Positions 1 through 11,999 of a DNA stretch of 64,000 nucleotides are shown here, in pieces. Every line of letters starts with the position of its first letter. The first letter of the stretch is position 1. A program made the position numbers and the translations under genes. The DNA is from Arctopsyche grandis (Eukaryota > Arthropoda > Insecta > Trichoptera > Hydropsychidae): NCBI RefSeq assembly GCF_051622035.1, contig NC_135358.1, positions 16,774,501 to 16,838,500 of the forward strand. The letters run 5' to 3'. Under the pieces are notes generated by a model. It worked only from the letters and a program-made list of their open reading frames with translations. It was not told the origin of the DNA and made no database searches.

Positions 1-2065
1 AGAAAAAGGCGGTACTTGAGAGAGATTTCCATTCAAGGAGTGAGTTCTTACCGCCATAGACTCTTCTCTGTGGTCAGCTTTGACAGATAGTCATCCTAGG
101 TATCACTTGGATCACTTATGAGTTATTACATGCCATTTAACAGGGTTACTTTGTAAGTGAAAGTAGTTAGTTATGATAATAATAGATTAGCAATTGTTAT
201 ACTACTTTTTTACAGATCTTTTTTACAGATCTTTATCGTGAGACGCCTCTTTGGAGACAACGGATTTATATATGTGAGTGCGGTTTGCAATTTAATATTT
301 TAATAATAACTTTAGTAAAGAATATAAAATTACACGAATTACTTTAATATAATTTAAATATGAAAAAGAACTGATAGACAGTTGGGAAACACCGTTTCTG
401 TTTGCTATTATTCTATTAAGTAAAGTTCGTTAAAGATTTTTGGCTGGAAGCAATTATGTGGAAGATTTATTGCTTCTGTGGGACCGACTTGACTGGCGAA
501 GGACCCTTTTTTTGTATTCAGGTAGGGAGATGTATCTCGTTTGACACCGATTTGACACAAAAATTAGCACAAAATTTTTCGAAATAACTGATATAAAACC
601 GCTTTTTACGACCGGTTTGCTGTTTATTTTTACACTTAAATTATACTAGGATGCAATTAGTAAAATAAGTGATTAGATGGTTAAGTTAAATTTCGTGCAA
701 TAGCCGGGTTTAAGCGAGTAATAGCGGGAAGAACGCAGAAGCACGTCTTCCCCGCATGACACGAAAGACCGAACTCTCTAAACATATTTAACCAAACGTT
801 AATAAACACTATATATTACATATATACTAAGAAATATTGACCAAAATAGGTATGAGTGGTAATAAATTCTTAATAAATTAATACTTTCTAAATTAATATA
901 TTCTACTTATTGTTTAAAAATGTATTTCTTACATTCCAATCACAATTACTTTTTTTTTTTTATATTTGTATTAAATTTATGTTTCTTTTATTCGTCGTTT
1001 AAGAAAATAATAGCGAAGAAATCATAATGTAAATATTCCCTCTATTGTCCGATAGTTGTGATTAATTTTTCAAGTGTTTTGTTCAGTTTTATTTAATTTC
1101 ATCAAAAAGATCATTTCCTTTCTCACAATTTTTATATTTTTTTCTTCTGGTTAGATTCCTTTCCCACACTGACTTTAGTTTTATTTTCTAATAGCTAACT
1201 GAACCATTTGTTTTACTTTAAACGCACATTAGGTCGTAGATAGAACTACTGCAATATGATCATCGGAATCTGAAACTGATAGATGTACTACATCTTCCTT
1301 GTAAATCCGTTCTATAATTTCTACTATTAATTCCATTATTGTATATTTTTTCTGGTATGAAGCACTGGGTCAGTCCAGTGTTGCCAGAATATAAATTAAG
1401 GGAGACCAATGTGATAATACGCAGCGGTTTTGTTGATTTACCGGTAAAAGTTATAATTTAACGATATATTACCGAGCTATTTTTCGGGCCATTTGCCGTT
1501 AAAACGGTTTTTCAGTAATATACTCAATTGTGTAAGTACATATATACATATGTATTCGTTGAAATTCACACAACTTTGTCCTAACGTTCGAATACCAGTC
1601 GAATTCAAAAGAATTGTATAAATTTTAGCAATTTTGAAAGAAATATTCATGTGTAGGTGGGTAGATACAACAATATGTTTGAAAATTTGGTTATATAAAT
1701 TTTTCTCGTTTGGTGTATGGTAATACGTACATATGTACATATGTATATGTATATAAGCGGCTGGTGCACAAATGTGGTACACAAATGTTTTTGTACGTGA
1801 TTCGTGTGACCATTCCCGTTTATTCTTAGGTAATCTAAAGCGGACGTTTATCGTAATAATGTTGTATAGCCTGGGTCTTGAGGAGTAATTTAATATATAA
1901 TATATACATATTATATGAAAAGTTTTGTAATTTCTGTTATGAATATGAATACTCTGGTTATCCATGTAAATAGCATTTGTGTTCTTCGAAGTTTTCTTTG
2001 ATTTTATCATTTATTCAGCAATTATTTTTCAAATGAAGTGGAACAATATTTGACAAGCAAAAGAG
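1..2065. other. AT-rich intergenic stretch, no gene seen
   Basis: No exon, RNA gene or complete element was recognised. Near 64-85 a stretch reading TCTCTGTGGTCAGCTTTGAC resembles the minus-strand SINE head at 8920-9010, so a short SINE scrap is possible there. A 177-codon minus-strand open frame (1477-2010) crosses TACATA-type tracts, has the I/N/Y/H-rich composition expected of translated AT-rich DNA and resembles no family I know, so it is not called as a gene. Confidence 0.5.
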
Positions 2066-2106
2066 CAGCGTGCGGCTCGCATGCCACAGTTGGGCCATGT
2101 CCGCTG
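2066..2106 (-). mobile_element. Possible hAT-like terminus, orphan
   Basis: Read on the minus strand this begins CAGCGGACATGGCCCAACTG and continues into a GC-rich block. That form is typical of hAT terminal repeats (CAGNG start followed by GCCC/CCAC words). I found no matching opposite end within a reasonable distance and no clear 8-bp duplication, so this is at best a solitary decayed end. Confidence 0.22.
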
Positions 2107-2675
2107 TATGTATTAAAATTTATGAATCATTAAAAGTGGGAGATTACATCGACATGTAAACAAGTGGATTTCAGAAAAATAAAAACGCATTCGAATAACC
2201 GAAACAGTTTTAAGCGTTGAGCGTGTACGAAACTATTATATTATATTGGAAATAAACACTGTGTTCAGAATATAATCGCTTACTATTATTTATTACAAAT
2301 TTAAATGTAGGGAACAGTTCAGTAACGAACTGTGAGAACAGTCCAAATGTACCCTAATATTGTAATATACAATAAAATTAATTTGAATGCGGGTGCTATT
2401 TTAAAGTGGGGCGTAAATTGGAATAAATGAAATGTTTCATTTGAAATGGAAAAAATTACAGTCATGAATCATTTAATCATATTTAGTTAATATAAAGGTT
2501 AAAGTTGAAAATTTCTCAATGTTGTTCCATACCTACAGTTTTGGATTATAATGGTTCACTCTGAAGTTTAATTTTATTAATTAAAGGTCCTCAACTGGTG
2601 TTCTATTAAATCTATAGAACCTAAGGAATTTTGTAGTTTGCAGATGATGCAGCTTTATTCTTCGTTCTCGTTTGC
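2107..2675. other. Unassigned stretch
   Basis: AT-rich sequence between the possible hAT end and the RTE relic. Nothing recognisable was seen. The last part next to 2676 may be 3' untranslated sequence of the RTE element on the minus strand, but no tail repeat marks its end. Confidence 0.4.
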
Positions 2676-3512
2676 TCAGTGGTGAGCATTGTGGTCATTT
2701 TTATCATCTGAAATTCGCCTGACGATCCGCCTTTACTCCTCCTGGTCCTGTCCCAGCAACGTTTTGGGACGATCCCATTAGTTATTTAATTTGGTTTGAC
2801 CATCGTATGGGAGACCTTCCTCTCATTCTCCTTCCCTCTAGTGTTTCGGTGACTCCCTGCTTCTCTAGACTTTCCACATTCTTCCTGGCAACACGGTCAG
2901 AGTAGGAAGGAATCCTTTTTCTACATGTTGTGGAAAATCTCTCTGAAACTGCCTGCTCTTTGAGGATGGAGATGTTCGTGCGTCTTGCAGTCTATGGAAT
3001 GAGCAGCATCTGCCTTCAGCACCACATTTCGAATGCATCTAACATGTTCCTTCTCTCTTTTTAAGCGTCCATTTCTCATCTGTGTACATATGTATATACA
3101 ATGTAATGGAGATCATCAGAGATCGCACTAGACTGATTTTCGTTTATTTCATCATACATATAACGGTTTTATCGTGTCAGACTAATCATCGCCGTTTTCG
3201 CCATTCCTATTCTTCTGCGGGTTTCTGATTGGCATCCTCCTTCTCTTGAGATCAAAGCACCTATGTAATTAAATAAAACCGTTGATTTTCTCACTGCCTT
3301 TAAAAGTATTGGAGACTCAAATCTGTCAACGAAAAGGATTTTTGTTGGTGTTTATTATCTATTTCTATTCTATAATATGAAGTAGTTCAGCCATTTTATC
3401 CTTATTGCTGGCCATTAACGTCGTGTCGTCCGCGAATCTTACTAATATACCTATAATATTACAAATCTTTCTGTCACCTATTGTTATGCCACCTTCCCAT
3501 CCACACTCTTCT
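2676..3512 (-). pseudogene. RTE-clade non-LTR retrotransposon, reverse transcriptase relic
   Basis: Conceptual translation of the minus strand, jumping between frames, recovers the back half of an RTE-type polymerase. Near 3440 it reads ILVRFADDTTLMAS, the catalytic palm motif with the two aspartates. Near 3170-3290 it reads YIGALISREGGC followed by SETRRRIGMAKTAMISL, the segment after the palm in RTE/BovB-like enzymes. Near 3070 TDEKWTL corresponds to the WTL motif, and near 2790-2840 GRRMRGRSPIRWSNQIK matches the usual C-terminal block. The protein end RRISDDKNDHNAHH is followed by TGA at 2676-2678. Several frameshifts and stops separate these blocks, and the endonuclease and finger domains are absent, so it cannot encode a working enzyme. 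Family assignment rests on remembered motif order; an intact homologue search would settle the subclade. Confidence 0.85.
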
Positions 3513-4035
3513 CATTATATATTCCCCATATATGTATGTATGTACATACATTTATTAAAAATACCGATAGAGATTATGCATCGCTGTCCAACGCCTTTTT
3601 ACACTTAAATGTTTCCGATAGAAACGTATCTAAACGCAACTTTATTAAGAACTAATATATCACTACAGTAGGCTATACTTTTGATCTAACATAAAAGTAT
3701 ATATTTTTGCATTATAGTATATACATATGTATAATATATATGTATGTATGTAAATTTCATCGTCAGGGTTCTCGAAATAATAAAAAAAAATTCTCTTCAG
3801 TAAAAGTTCCTCATTTTATTGAATTATGTGAAATACTATGGCGATGAAATACTAATTGATATTATGCAAACGAATTTATATGTAGGTACGTACATATGTA
3901 TGCACACATAGACTGCGTTATATAATAATGGTTCTTCATTTCCTAAATGGTTTATGTAACAAAAAAAGGTAAAGCTATACTCCACAGAAATACATACATA
4001 CATGTAGCTACAATGTACGAGTTCATTATACACAG
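3513..4035. other. AT-rich spacer with TACATA tracts
   Basis: It contains several TATGTATGTACATACA-type palindromic tracts (about 3528-3552, 3718-3752 and 3884-3904). No gene or further LINE sequence was recognised upstream of the RTE relic. Confidence 0.4.
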
Positions 4036-4275
4036 TCTATATACATAAAAATCAATGTTTGTCTGTTTGTCACGTATGCGTTCCTATACCATTCAATCGA
4101 TTGCGATGAAACTTACACGAGTTATTGTGTGCATTCTCACGACGGTTTTTGTAAAAAAAATCGCTCAAAAACGGGAACGGGAACGGGAAAACAGGAATGA
4201 GTGGCATTGCAACGCAATCATTTCAAATGTTTTCGCCACCTGCGTTTTTCCGCAACGCTTGCCGGGTTCAGCCAG
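4036..4275 (+). mobile_element. Short non-autonomous Helitron-like element, copy 1
   Basis: It starts with TCTATATACATAAAAATC and soon runs into the GTTTGTCTGTTTGTC and CAATCGATTGCGATGAAACT words that recur in insect Helitrons. It carries three CGGGAA units (about 4171-4190) and ends TTGCCGGGTTCAGCCAG, a one-base variant of the CTAG terminus, followed by T. Terminal inverted repeats and target duplication are absent, as expected for Helitrons. Copy 2 at 19028-19590 has the same order of blocks. No Rep/helicase coding sequence is present, so it must have moved with help from elsewhere. Confidence 0.72.
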
Positions 4276-5180
4276 TTATTAACTAAAAATTGATTCTGAG
4301 TATAAATATAGGTACATATTATGTTGTGTGGATTAGAGAAATTATAACATTTCTCTGGTGTGGATATAATATAATATAGGTATGTATGTACATAGTACAA
4401 AGAGCTCTAATGCATGGTGGGCGTTTGGTACTTTCATCTTTTTTTGTTATTTTAGTTTTAAATCTTTCTTTAAAAGACGATGTAACGTGTGGAACGTGTG
4501 AAGTGCTTTCGCTTGCTCCACTCTCTACATATCTCCCACGTTGCACGGGGATGTCCCGACACAAACTTGCGCAATCCTTGAAGACAAAAGAGTGGGAAAA
4601 ATCTCAGTAAAAATCCAGACGAGGCTTATTCACCGCTGGCATAAATTATGCGCCGCATTAGCTTTTTCCTCTCGTCTGCAGCACGCCATAGCTGAAAGAT
4701 GAGAAAAAAATCCCCACGGTAAAACTGCACATTATGGCCAGTCCTGGAAAAAAGTTAGGCCAAAATAATGTGATTTTTTTTGATTCCGGTGCAGTTTTAC
4801 TGTCTGAAGTTTGCTATCCCAGTGGGTTGCAAATTTTAAAATATGTTACCCGTTATTATATGTATAGTCATTATTTTAAAAATATGCTAGGTACTTTCAA
4901 ATCACGCAAATTATATAGAAATCAAGAGTGTTGATATTGAAATAAATATACATACATATTTATAGGTATATATGTAAAAGACATATGCGTCAAAATCTCA
5001 ACAGCTTTCATTGATAACGCATGTATGTACATACATACATAAATACAGATTAAGAGAACTGATTCTGATTCATTTTTACAATCTGTTTATATTACAGATT
5101 GAACATAATAAAATCATAGTTTGAATAACTTTTTTATAAAATTTACAATAGCTGATTGAATTTTCACATTTGTTGAATGT
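4276..5180. other. Unassigned stretch with a small inverted-repeat hairpin
   Basis: Perfect 12-base arms GTAAAACTGCAC (4719-4730) and GTGCAGTTTTAC (4789-4800) enclose a second pair, CACATTATGGCC and GGCCAAAATAATGTG. The whole could be a very small MITE or a hairpin RNA, but no target duplication was identified. The remaining sequence is AT-rich with short overlapping open frames on both strands, none convincing. Confidence 0.4.
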
Positions 5181-5360
5181 ATTTATTTATTTTATTTTAT
5201 TATTACAATTAATAAACAATAAATTAATAAAGAATAATAATAACAATTTAATGACAACGTGACCAGACAGGTTGCCCCAATGCGTCACACCAGTCTTACA
5301 ATAAAACAGTAAGAAATTAGCAATCATTCATTTAATTCAAATAGACTTATGTTGAATGTC
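5181..5360 (-). repeat. SINE 3' portion, tail type C (shortened hairpin)
   Basis: On the minus strand the order is a body fragment containing CAACATAAGTCTATTTGAAT, then GTGTGACGCATTGGGGCAAC, then an (AATAA)-rich tail. The same order occurs at 19150-19340. Compared with that copy, about nine bases of one hairpin arm are missing (5261-5275), so the stem is broken here. The tRNA-derived head is absent, so this is a 5'-truncated copy. Confidence 0.65.
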
Positions 5361-6314
5361 ACGATTTTTATTTTATTATTATAATAAATACATAAAAATG
5401 AATAAATAACAATAATAATAATAACAAATGAATGAATTATTTAGATATGAACTGCATATAAATCATACCTTTACACTTTTTAATGGAAATAAAAGCCATA
5501 AAACGTTATCTGATATACAAATCGGTAAAAATATCTTACCACTATACTTCTATCGATACTTCATATATACGTAAATAAAGTAAATATGGTCTATTATATA
5601 CATATTTACATACATAAAAAGCACTTACGTATTATATTATATATATGTATGTATGTATACATACATACATATGTACTCAAGCGCTTCACTTAGTTTCCAT
5701 TAATAATTTGTTGTAAACCCAAACCGTTATTTTATAATTTTATTATTGCATTATAAAATCCACATTAATGTTTTTGAACTAATCATTAATCAAAATTACG
5801 TTCTAGGATAGTAGGAAGATTTAAATGAAATCAAATTATTTCATTGATGCTTCAATGTAACGGTTACTCGAATAGTTCTGGGTAATGATAATGACGGGTA
5901 GGACAGGGCAGGACAGTTATGGGTTATTCAATAACCCATCACCCGAAACTGTGTCCATTAATTGCAAAGCACGTCAAATGGTCCATTGTGAGGCTGCACG
6001 CGCACGTACACATTCTCGAGGGTGCTAAGCAGTGGGCACGTGCGACCCCACGCACACCCTCCATGGGTCATAGAGGGTTTAGAGTTCCTAAATGCAGATG
6101 AAAGCAGCGTTAACTGGTGCAAATCCAATTATCTACCTCAAGACGCTGCGTGCCGCTTGATGGACCGTTGGGAAATGGGGAGGGTTATTGTGACCCCACC
6201 GCATTTTGGTGACATTCCGATATTTTATATATTTTTTATTATTATAATACATATGTACATATATTAAAAAAATGGATAAAAATAATAATGACAAATTAAT
6301 GACGGCTGTGACGG
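5361..6314. other. Unassigned stretch with a GC-balanced island
   Basis: Sequence from about 5920 to 6220 is less AT-rich than its surroundings and begins beside a perfect GGGTTATTCAATAACCC palindrome near 5930. Open frames of 60-81 codons overlap there but show no known domain. It may be non-coding conserved DNA or a decayed element. Confidence 0.35.
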
Positions 6315-6504
6315 CAGAATACGGGAGGAAAAGCCTGTTCCTCTTGTTCCTGTTGTACCCTGCTCGCGCAAATTAAGTGAGTATGTACCATTTACCATGC
6401 ACCCTTTTTTTTTGATCTTTCGACTTAAGATCTTTCGATTTTCGATCTTTCCCTTCCGATATTTGTGTTTTCTGTAATTTAACATTCTGGCTCGTCACGT
6501 AGAC
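6315..6504 (+). mobile_element. One arm of a palindromic MITE (same family as 53654-54013)
   Basis: It begins with AATACGGGAGGAAAAGCCTG, runs through TTCCTCTTGTTCCTGTTG and CTGCTCGCGCAAATTAAGTG, and ends CATTCTGGCTCGTCACGTAGAC. The same order of words forms the right arm of the palindromic element at 53654-54013. The matching left arm is missing, so this is a truncated copy. Confidence 0.7.
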
Positions 6505-7492
6505 CCATATGTATATACATATATATCGATGGTTTTCGAGAATCAATTTGTGAGTTTAATTGAACTAGGTGAACCCGTCGAAAGACCGCAGACTCAATTA
6601 GAACACTTCCGTTAGCATACTTACATACATACATATGTATATACAAACTTAATATTTGTACCGCATTTATTTACAAAAGGCACTTCGGTCGTAATAAATT
6701 TTCAATACAGGAAGAGCATTGATCGAAAGCGGCGTGCTATTTGTAATATAAGGCCCCAGTGAGCAGCTTGCACAATATCGGTTTTCGGTGCAATATTGAC
6801 GTTCAAGGAGCAAACAAGATGCAAAACCCAACCCCCATTCTCCATCCCAAGCTACTAATAAATTACGAACAACCATATTTCTCGTTTGTTCTCGAACAAA
6901 GCACCGTAAACTGCTCGGTTAACGTATTCATGGTTCTTTGGAAGCGTAGTATATATGTAACTATGCATTCTGCACATTCACGTAGACTTTACATAATCGA
7001 ATCTGTGTATGTACGTACGGATAATATTTATATTGAGAATTTTGTCGTGCGACTGTATTAATAGTGCATCGATGCATTTAGATGCATCCAGTTGAAATAT
7101 TGACATAGCGTTGTCTAGATGGGTAATGCTCTCCATCTTGCTGGGTAGCACGTACTACTAATAGAGCACGTGCCACTTACTACAGATGTATGTTTGCTTG
7201 TTTACTTATTATGTACATACATATGTATGTGCGTTATGCAAGTGAATCATTTGCTGCTAATTTTCAGAGGATGGCTAACTTTGATTCGTTTCGTTGATTA
7301 CGAATAGCGATATGGACTCTAATAAAATTAAGATGATTTGTACTATTTATGGAAATGTATAATTTCAAACTGATATAATTTTCCATTAAACGGTAAAAGC
7401 ATTTTATAACTAAGTGAATTAGAGATGCTGTATACTTCTTTTGCGTGAAATAGGACAGTATTGCCAATTTGTTGGAATTCCCATTTTCGGTA
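6505..7492. other. Unassigned stretch
   Basis: No recognised gene. It contains several TACATATGTA tracts and a short GCATCGATGC palindrome near 7067. Overlapping opposite-strand open frames (6667-6876 and 6759-7061) have no recognisable domain. Confidence 0.4.
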
Positions 7493-7649
7493 TGAGTATT
7501 GCCAATTTTTAATTCAATGAAATCAGCTAAATTGCCAAACTCTGATGAGAAACGATCGACCTTGGAATCACATATCCAAGATCTGCACAGCAGTACAGTT
7601 AGGGATTGATCCCGTGATCACACGATTGAAAGCATTACACGCTAACCAT
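7493..7649 (-). repeat. tRNA-derived SINE, head and body, minus orientation
   Basis: Reading the minus strand gives a head with the RNA polymerase III B-box-like GGGATCAATCCC near 7590-7610, then the SINE body words found in the other copies (GATTCCAAGGTCGATCG, TCAGAGTTTGGCAATTTAGC). The 3' hairpin is missing. It is one of about a dozen copies or fragments sharing this body. Confidence 0.68.
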
Positions 7650-7659
7650 TTATCTATAA

Positions 7660-7716
7660 TCTAATATATATGTAACTTCGAAAGAGACTTTGTAAGTATG
7701 TAAAGTTTGGGTGGTA

Positions 7717-7717
<1 letters not shown>
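7660..7717 (+). mobile_element. Helitron-like 5' end fragment
   Basis: It starts TCTAATATATATGTAACTTC preceded by A, then GAAAGAGACTTTGTAAGTATG. This closely matches the 5' end of the Helitron at 37048 (TCTAATATATAATTTGGAAA, then GAGACATGTATG). It is cut off by the (AT)n tract that follows, and no CTAG end was found nearby. Confidence 0.5.

Positions 7718-7796
<79 letters not shown>
7718..7796. repeat. (AT)n microsatellite
   Basis: An uninterrupted AT dinucleotide run. Open frames through it read as alternating Tyr-Ile on both strands and are artefacts. Confidence 0.97.
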
Positions 7797-7802
<6 letters not shown>

Positions 7803-8919
7803 GTGGCGACTAATTCCGAAACCAAACTTCCACATTTAATAGAAGTGGTTGTAGTATTATACATTGTATCTATTTATTCAGTATTTCCTAAGACTATATA
7901 TTAGATATCTATAAGTATTTATGTATGTACGAGTCGTATACAGGAGGTGGAGATAAGAGCGTCCAGCATTTAAATGGAGACATACCGGAGTGTGGCTGAA
8001 CTATTCGAGTTTAGTGTTGTCCAGGAAGCTTTTAGATAGCGGCCTCAACCCCTAAACCCCGGGATTAAATTGCCAACGTTATGTGTAACTCCAAAACGGA
8101 AAGGGTGGTGCGATGACGATTTTTATTTTTCAACCCACATTTCCAATCCACACTTTTGTTTTATTTTTATTTTGCGCATCCTATACCTACTACTGCCGTT
8201 TTATTGGAGTTGACCACTTTTATTTGAGACCCGTCCATATTGGACATCGGAGGGTATAAAAATAATGTAATCTACATAATTCCGTAGCTTGAGGGCCGCA
8301 AAAAAATACTCAGTGTATTGAGAAAGAGCTCGGGAAATCGCTTCGAATCAATTCCAAAGTAGTTTCTTAAATTTTAGTGCGAGTCTTATCGAAGCTCTCA
8401 AATATCTAAGCTCGATGGGAAAAATCGTTCATGCGATGTCGTTGTGGATTTTAGCATAGTATGTACGATTGTGTCGAAGGATTGGGTTGATGCTGCGAGC
8501 TAGTGGTCCTTTTGTACATTTTTTTTATGTTCGGTCGTAATTTTCGGTCAAGTTAATATCGGTTATATTTTATCGGTTGTTGGCTCATGTCGTCCTTTTA
8601 CACAAACGTGTATGTATGTACAAACATACATATGTACATAATATACGCATAGACATACGAAAGTGCTTAGTTGCAAATGTTCACTATAAACGTGTTTTTT
8701 TATATTTTGATTTGCCCTAAGTGCCGTAGTTATTTTAGAGTTATATGGAAGAGTAAGCATATAAATGGAAATTTAATGGGTAAACATTTGATTTTCGTTA
8801 TGGTTCAATAAATAAACATTTAAGTACTTATATGTACACACATACGTGTAATATAATGCATATCAATATATGTATAAAACAATTTTTACTATCCGAATAA
8901 ATTCTTTTCAATTTAGGTC
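7797..8919. other. Unassigned stretch
   Basis: No element or gene was recognised. It includes a moderately GC-balanced part (about 7940-8500) without an open frame longer than the background, and a TATGTATGTACAAACATACATATG tract region near 8612-8645. Confidence 0.4.
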
Positions 8920-9010
8920 AAAAAAATATTACTTTTATTTTTGTACTTGAACTCGGGAACCTCTCTGTGGTTAGTTTTGACGCAACCACCGAACTATACT
9001 GGTGGCTATT
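8920..9010 (-). repeat. tRNA-like SINE head, minus orientation
   Basis: The minus strand contains TATAGTTCGGTGGTTGCG, a box A-like stretch, then GGTTCCCGAGTTCAAGT, a box B-like stretch, at tRNA-like spacing, followed by A/T-rich sequence. It differs from the main SINE body, so it may be a separate SINE family or a lone tRNA-related relic. Confidence 0.42.
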
Positions 9011-9084
9011 ATATACATACTAGTTTTATGCCTAGTATGTATATATGTATATGTAGGTCGTAATTAAATAGTGTTATTTGAAGC

Positions 9085-9250
9085 ATTTTGTTTATCGCCA
9101 CTATAGTCGAAGAAGAGTGTTTTGGTGTCGCGGGTCGTAGGTTCGAACCAGCGGTCTGGAATTAATTTTATTTTTCAAATATCATTAAAATATAAATTTA
9201 TTAAAAATATATATTTAATTGTTTGATAAAAACAAAAAATATGGTTTTAA
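9085..9250 (+). repeat. tRNA-like SINE head, plus orientation
   Basis: GTGTTTTGGTGTCGCGG is followed by GGTCGTAGGTTCGAACCAGC, which carries a good GGTTCGAACC B box. Past it lies AT-rich sequence. It cannot fold as a whole tRNA by eye. A further B-box-like word, CCGGTTCGACTTCC, lies near 9421 in different surroundings. Confidence 0.38.
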
Positions 9251-9522
9251 ACCTTGCTAAATAAAATTATTATAATTACGTATTTTGATATGGCGAGAAC
9301 GAAAATTTTCAATTAATGTTTAAAAAAAAGGCCATTTGAATATTCTACGATGGTTTCATCGCTAACTCTCTGAACTCAGGTATAACTATAAGAGGATATT
9401 TGTGTTCGCATGAGGGTTCGCCGGTTCGACTTCCGAATGAGAATTTATACAAAGTTTAGGCTTTTTATCGATTCATTCATTATGTTCGGCTAGCGTTAGG
9501 ACACACACACATAAATTAGCGT

Positions 9523-9525
<3 letters not shown>
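9251..9525. other. Unassigned spacer
   Basis: AT-rich spacer containing the isolated B-box-like word near 9421 and a short (AC)n run at about 9501-9510. No gene was seen. Confidence 0.4.

Positions 9526-9610
<85 letters not shown>
9526..9610. repeat. (AT)n microsatellite
   Basis: A continuous TA/AT dinucleotide run of about 85 bases. Confidence 0.97.
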
Positions 9611-9614
<4 letters not shown>

Positions 9615-10889
9615 AATGTGCATATAAAATAATTATAAAAATAATATGACTAGCCATTTATGTTTTATAGAATCATTAGTTAAAGGTGTTAAATATAAAA
9701 TTTCAAATGAATGAGTGTACAAGTACGTATACATATACATTTTGTACATTTATACGTATTATTCTCATAAACCTAAGCAGCTATGGAAAAGCTTAACGAC
9801 GGGAAATTAAATGTGCAATAAAATAAGCAATATTATTATATATGTATATGTACACAAGGGTGTCGTGAGAAGATTGCGCTGGTTTTGTGCATCCAATTTA
9901 ACTCTCCCGAGTCTGACCTGACAATTACACGTTGTGGAAAATGCCAGAGCACGCTCTGTCGGACTAGAAAGTGTTAAGACCGGAGGATTTCTACTCGGAT
10001 CGTCGACCTTGCAAACTAATTTCATCGGGTGCAATTTTAATAACACTTAAACTGATTAAGCAAGGTGCATTGTGTTTTAATAAAGCTCGAGACATGCGCC
10101 ATTTCATTTCGAGCTGTGAAGAAAATTATAAGGTAACGTAGACAAATATTACACGGTGAAAGCTTGCATTATCGATGCTTAGATTAGTCACTTTTTATGA
10201 CTTCATTTTAATAGGAATATTGTACATAAACCAGGACATATAGTACATAGTTTGCTGTTGCATAGTTTCATCGCAGATGCATTTCATTTTCTTTGAAATG
10301 CATCGTTCGGTCCCCAGACGCAAACTATTCAATGCACTTTTTTAATAGAGTGCAAGATATTTGCAGAGTTTTAATTAAAATATATAAACTTAAATATACT
10401 GTAAACTTAATATCTCGACATATCTTCAAATATTTATTTCACAGCAAGAATATCGTGGGCGCTGCTTGATTGTCGATTTTCTAAGATTAGTTTTTCTCGT
10501 ACAAATCGCGACGGAATTTGTTTTCAATCAGATATTAATTAAAATTGTTTTCAATCAGATATTAATTACTAATAATAATAATAAGATATTAATAATATTA
10601 TTAATAATAATAATATTAAAAATGATATTATTAATAATAAGGTATTGAGAGAAGAAATGTGATTTTAGATCATTCCATGGAGTTTTCTATTTATAAATGT
10701 AGAATTGTCATTGAAATCCGACTACAATTAAATTTTTTTTACTTGAATAATGGTTTCAAGTTTTTATCACATCTTTTGATTGCTAAAAAAATATAACATA
10801 ATCATACAATACTCGCCTAAAATAAATTCATCCGTTCATGATAATAAAATAAATACATTTTATAGGAGGCTCCAATGGAATTCCAATAA
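9611..10889. other. Unassigned stretch with (TAA)n patch
   Basis: At 9850-10045 lies a GC-balanced block with a 79-codon minus-strand open frame that has no recognised domain. A TAA-rich low-complexity patch occupies about 10555-10640. No convincing gene was found. Confidence 0.4.
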
Positions 10890-11973
10890 CACTGAGCAAC
10901 AAAAAATCACGTTTTTGAGTTACCAGAGCGGAGACTTACCAATCTTTACTAAGTTTGACCCACTGAATTCGAATATGATATTGATTTTTGTTGGTGGGTG
11001 ATCGTTTACGAGATATGAGCGTTTAAAAAAATGCGCGATTTTTCCAGTTTTTTGGCTTTTGCGGTCTTTAACTCAAAATTTAGGATTGTTATGCTCAAAG
11101 TGAGTATTGAAATCAATAGTCAGATATTTTTCCTACCAATTGTTATATTTCATTGCGTTAAAATACTTCTAATTAATTCTCTAGCGAATTTTAAAAGTCA
11201 AAAATATATTTTTTTTTACGGATTTTTTTCCCGTGCTATTTTTCATTTATTTGGAAAATTTTTTATTTCACCACGTTTATAAGAATTGGTTTTCTATCTC
11301 AATATTTTTTATTTTTATCTAAACTTACTAACTCGACCGGTTTTTGCGTAGGAATGATTTTTGTTCAGTTCCCGTATGCGTATAACAGAAACATTTGTGC
11401 AAGCGAGACGGCAAACGAGAGTTTCAACACACGTGCGTAAGCGACGGACTTGCCATTTCGCTTGCTCTCGCTTGCACAAACGCTTCTGTTATAGGCATAC
11501 GGGAACTGAGCGAAAATCATTCTTACGCAAAAACCGGTCGAGTTAGTAAGTTTAGATAAAAAAAAAAATATTGAGATAGAAAACCAATCCTTATAAACGT
11601 GGTGAAATAAAAAATTTGCCATATAAATGAAAAATAGCACGGGAAAAAAATCCGTAAAAAAAAATATATTTTTGACTTTTAAAATTCGCTAGACAATTAA
11701 TTAGAAGTATTTTAAAACAATGAAATATAACAATTAATAGGAAAAATATCTGACTATTGATTTCAATACTCACTTTGAGCGTACCAATCCTAAATTTTGA
11801 GTTAAAGACCGCAAAAGCCAAAAAACTGTAAAAATCGCGCATTTTTTTTAAACGCTCATATCTCGTAAACGATCACCCACCAACAAAAATCAATATCATA
11901 TTCGAATTCAGTGGGTTAAACTTAGTAAAGATTGGCTAGTCTCCGCTCTGGTATTTTTTTTTGTTGCTCAGTG
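10890..11973. mobile_element. Large palindromic (foldback) DNA element, FB1
   Basis: The left end CACTGAGCAACAAAAAATCA is repeated inverted at the right end (...TTGTTGCTCAGTG, ending 11973). The two arms, about 519 and 508 bases, are near-perfect reverse complements, leaving a loop of about 57 bases (11409-11465). TAA is present immediately outside both ends (10887-10889 and 11974-11976), consistent with a 3-bp target duplication. Each arm holds an 83-codon open frame (11031-11282 plus, 11591-11842 minus) that reads as nearly the same hydrophobic peptide. Its inner segment resembles that of FB2 (39357-40395). No transposase is present. CACTG ends with a 3-bp TAA duplication could fit a CACTA-like or PIF/Harbinger-like mover; I cannot decide between them. 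Confidence 0.85.
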
Positions 11974-11999
11974 TAATCAGCAGTATGTATATGTAGCTG

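Noticed and set aside
1376..1395. CAGTGTTGCCAGAATA as an hAT end
   Set aside because: No inverted partner and no octamer duplication were found.
1477..2010. 177-codon minus-strand open frame, the longest outside mobile elements and repeats
   Set aside because: Its composition is that of translated AT-rich DNA, it includes translated TACATA tracts (IHIHMYICTYY), and it has no domain or good start context.
9085..9250. Functional tRNA gene
   Set aside because: The B box is good but no full cloverleaf can be drawn; better read as a SINE head.
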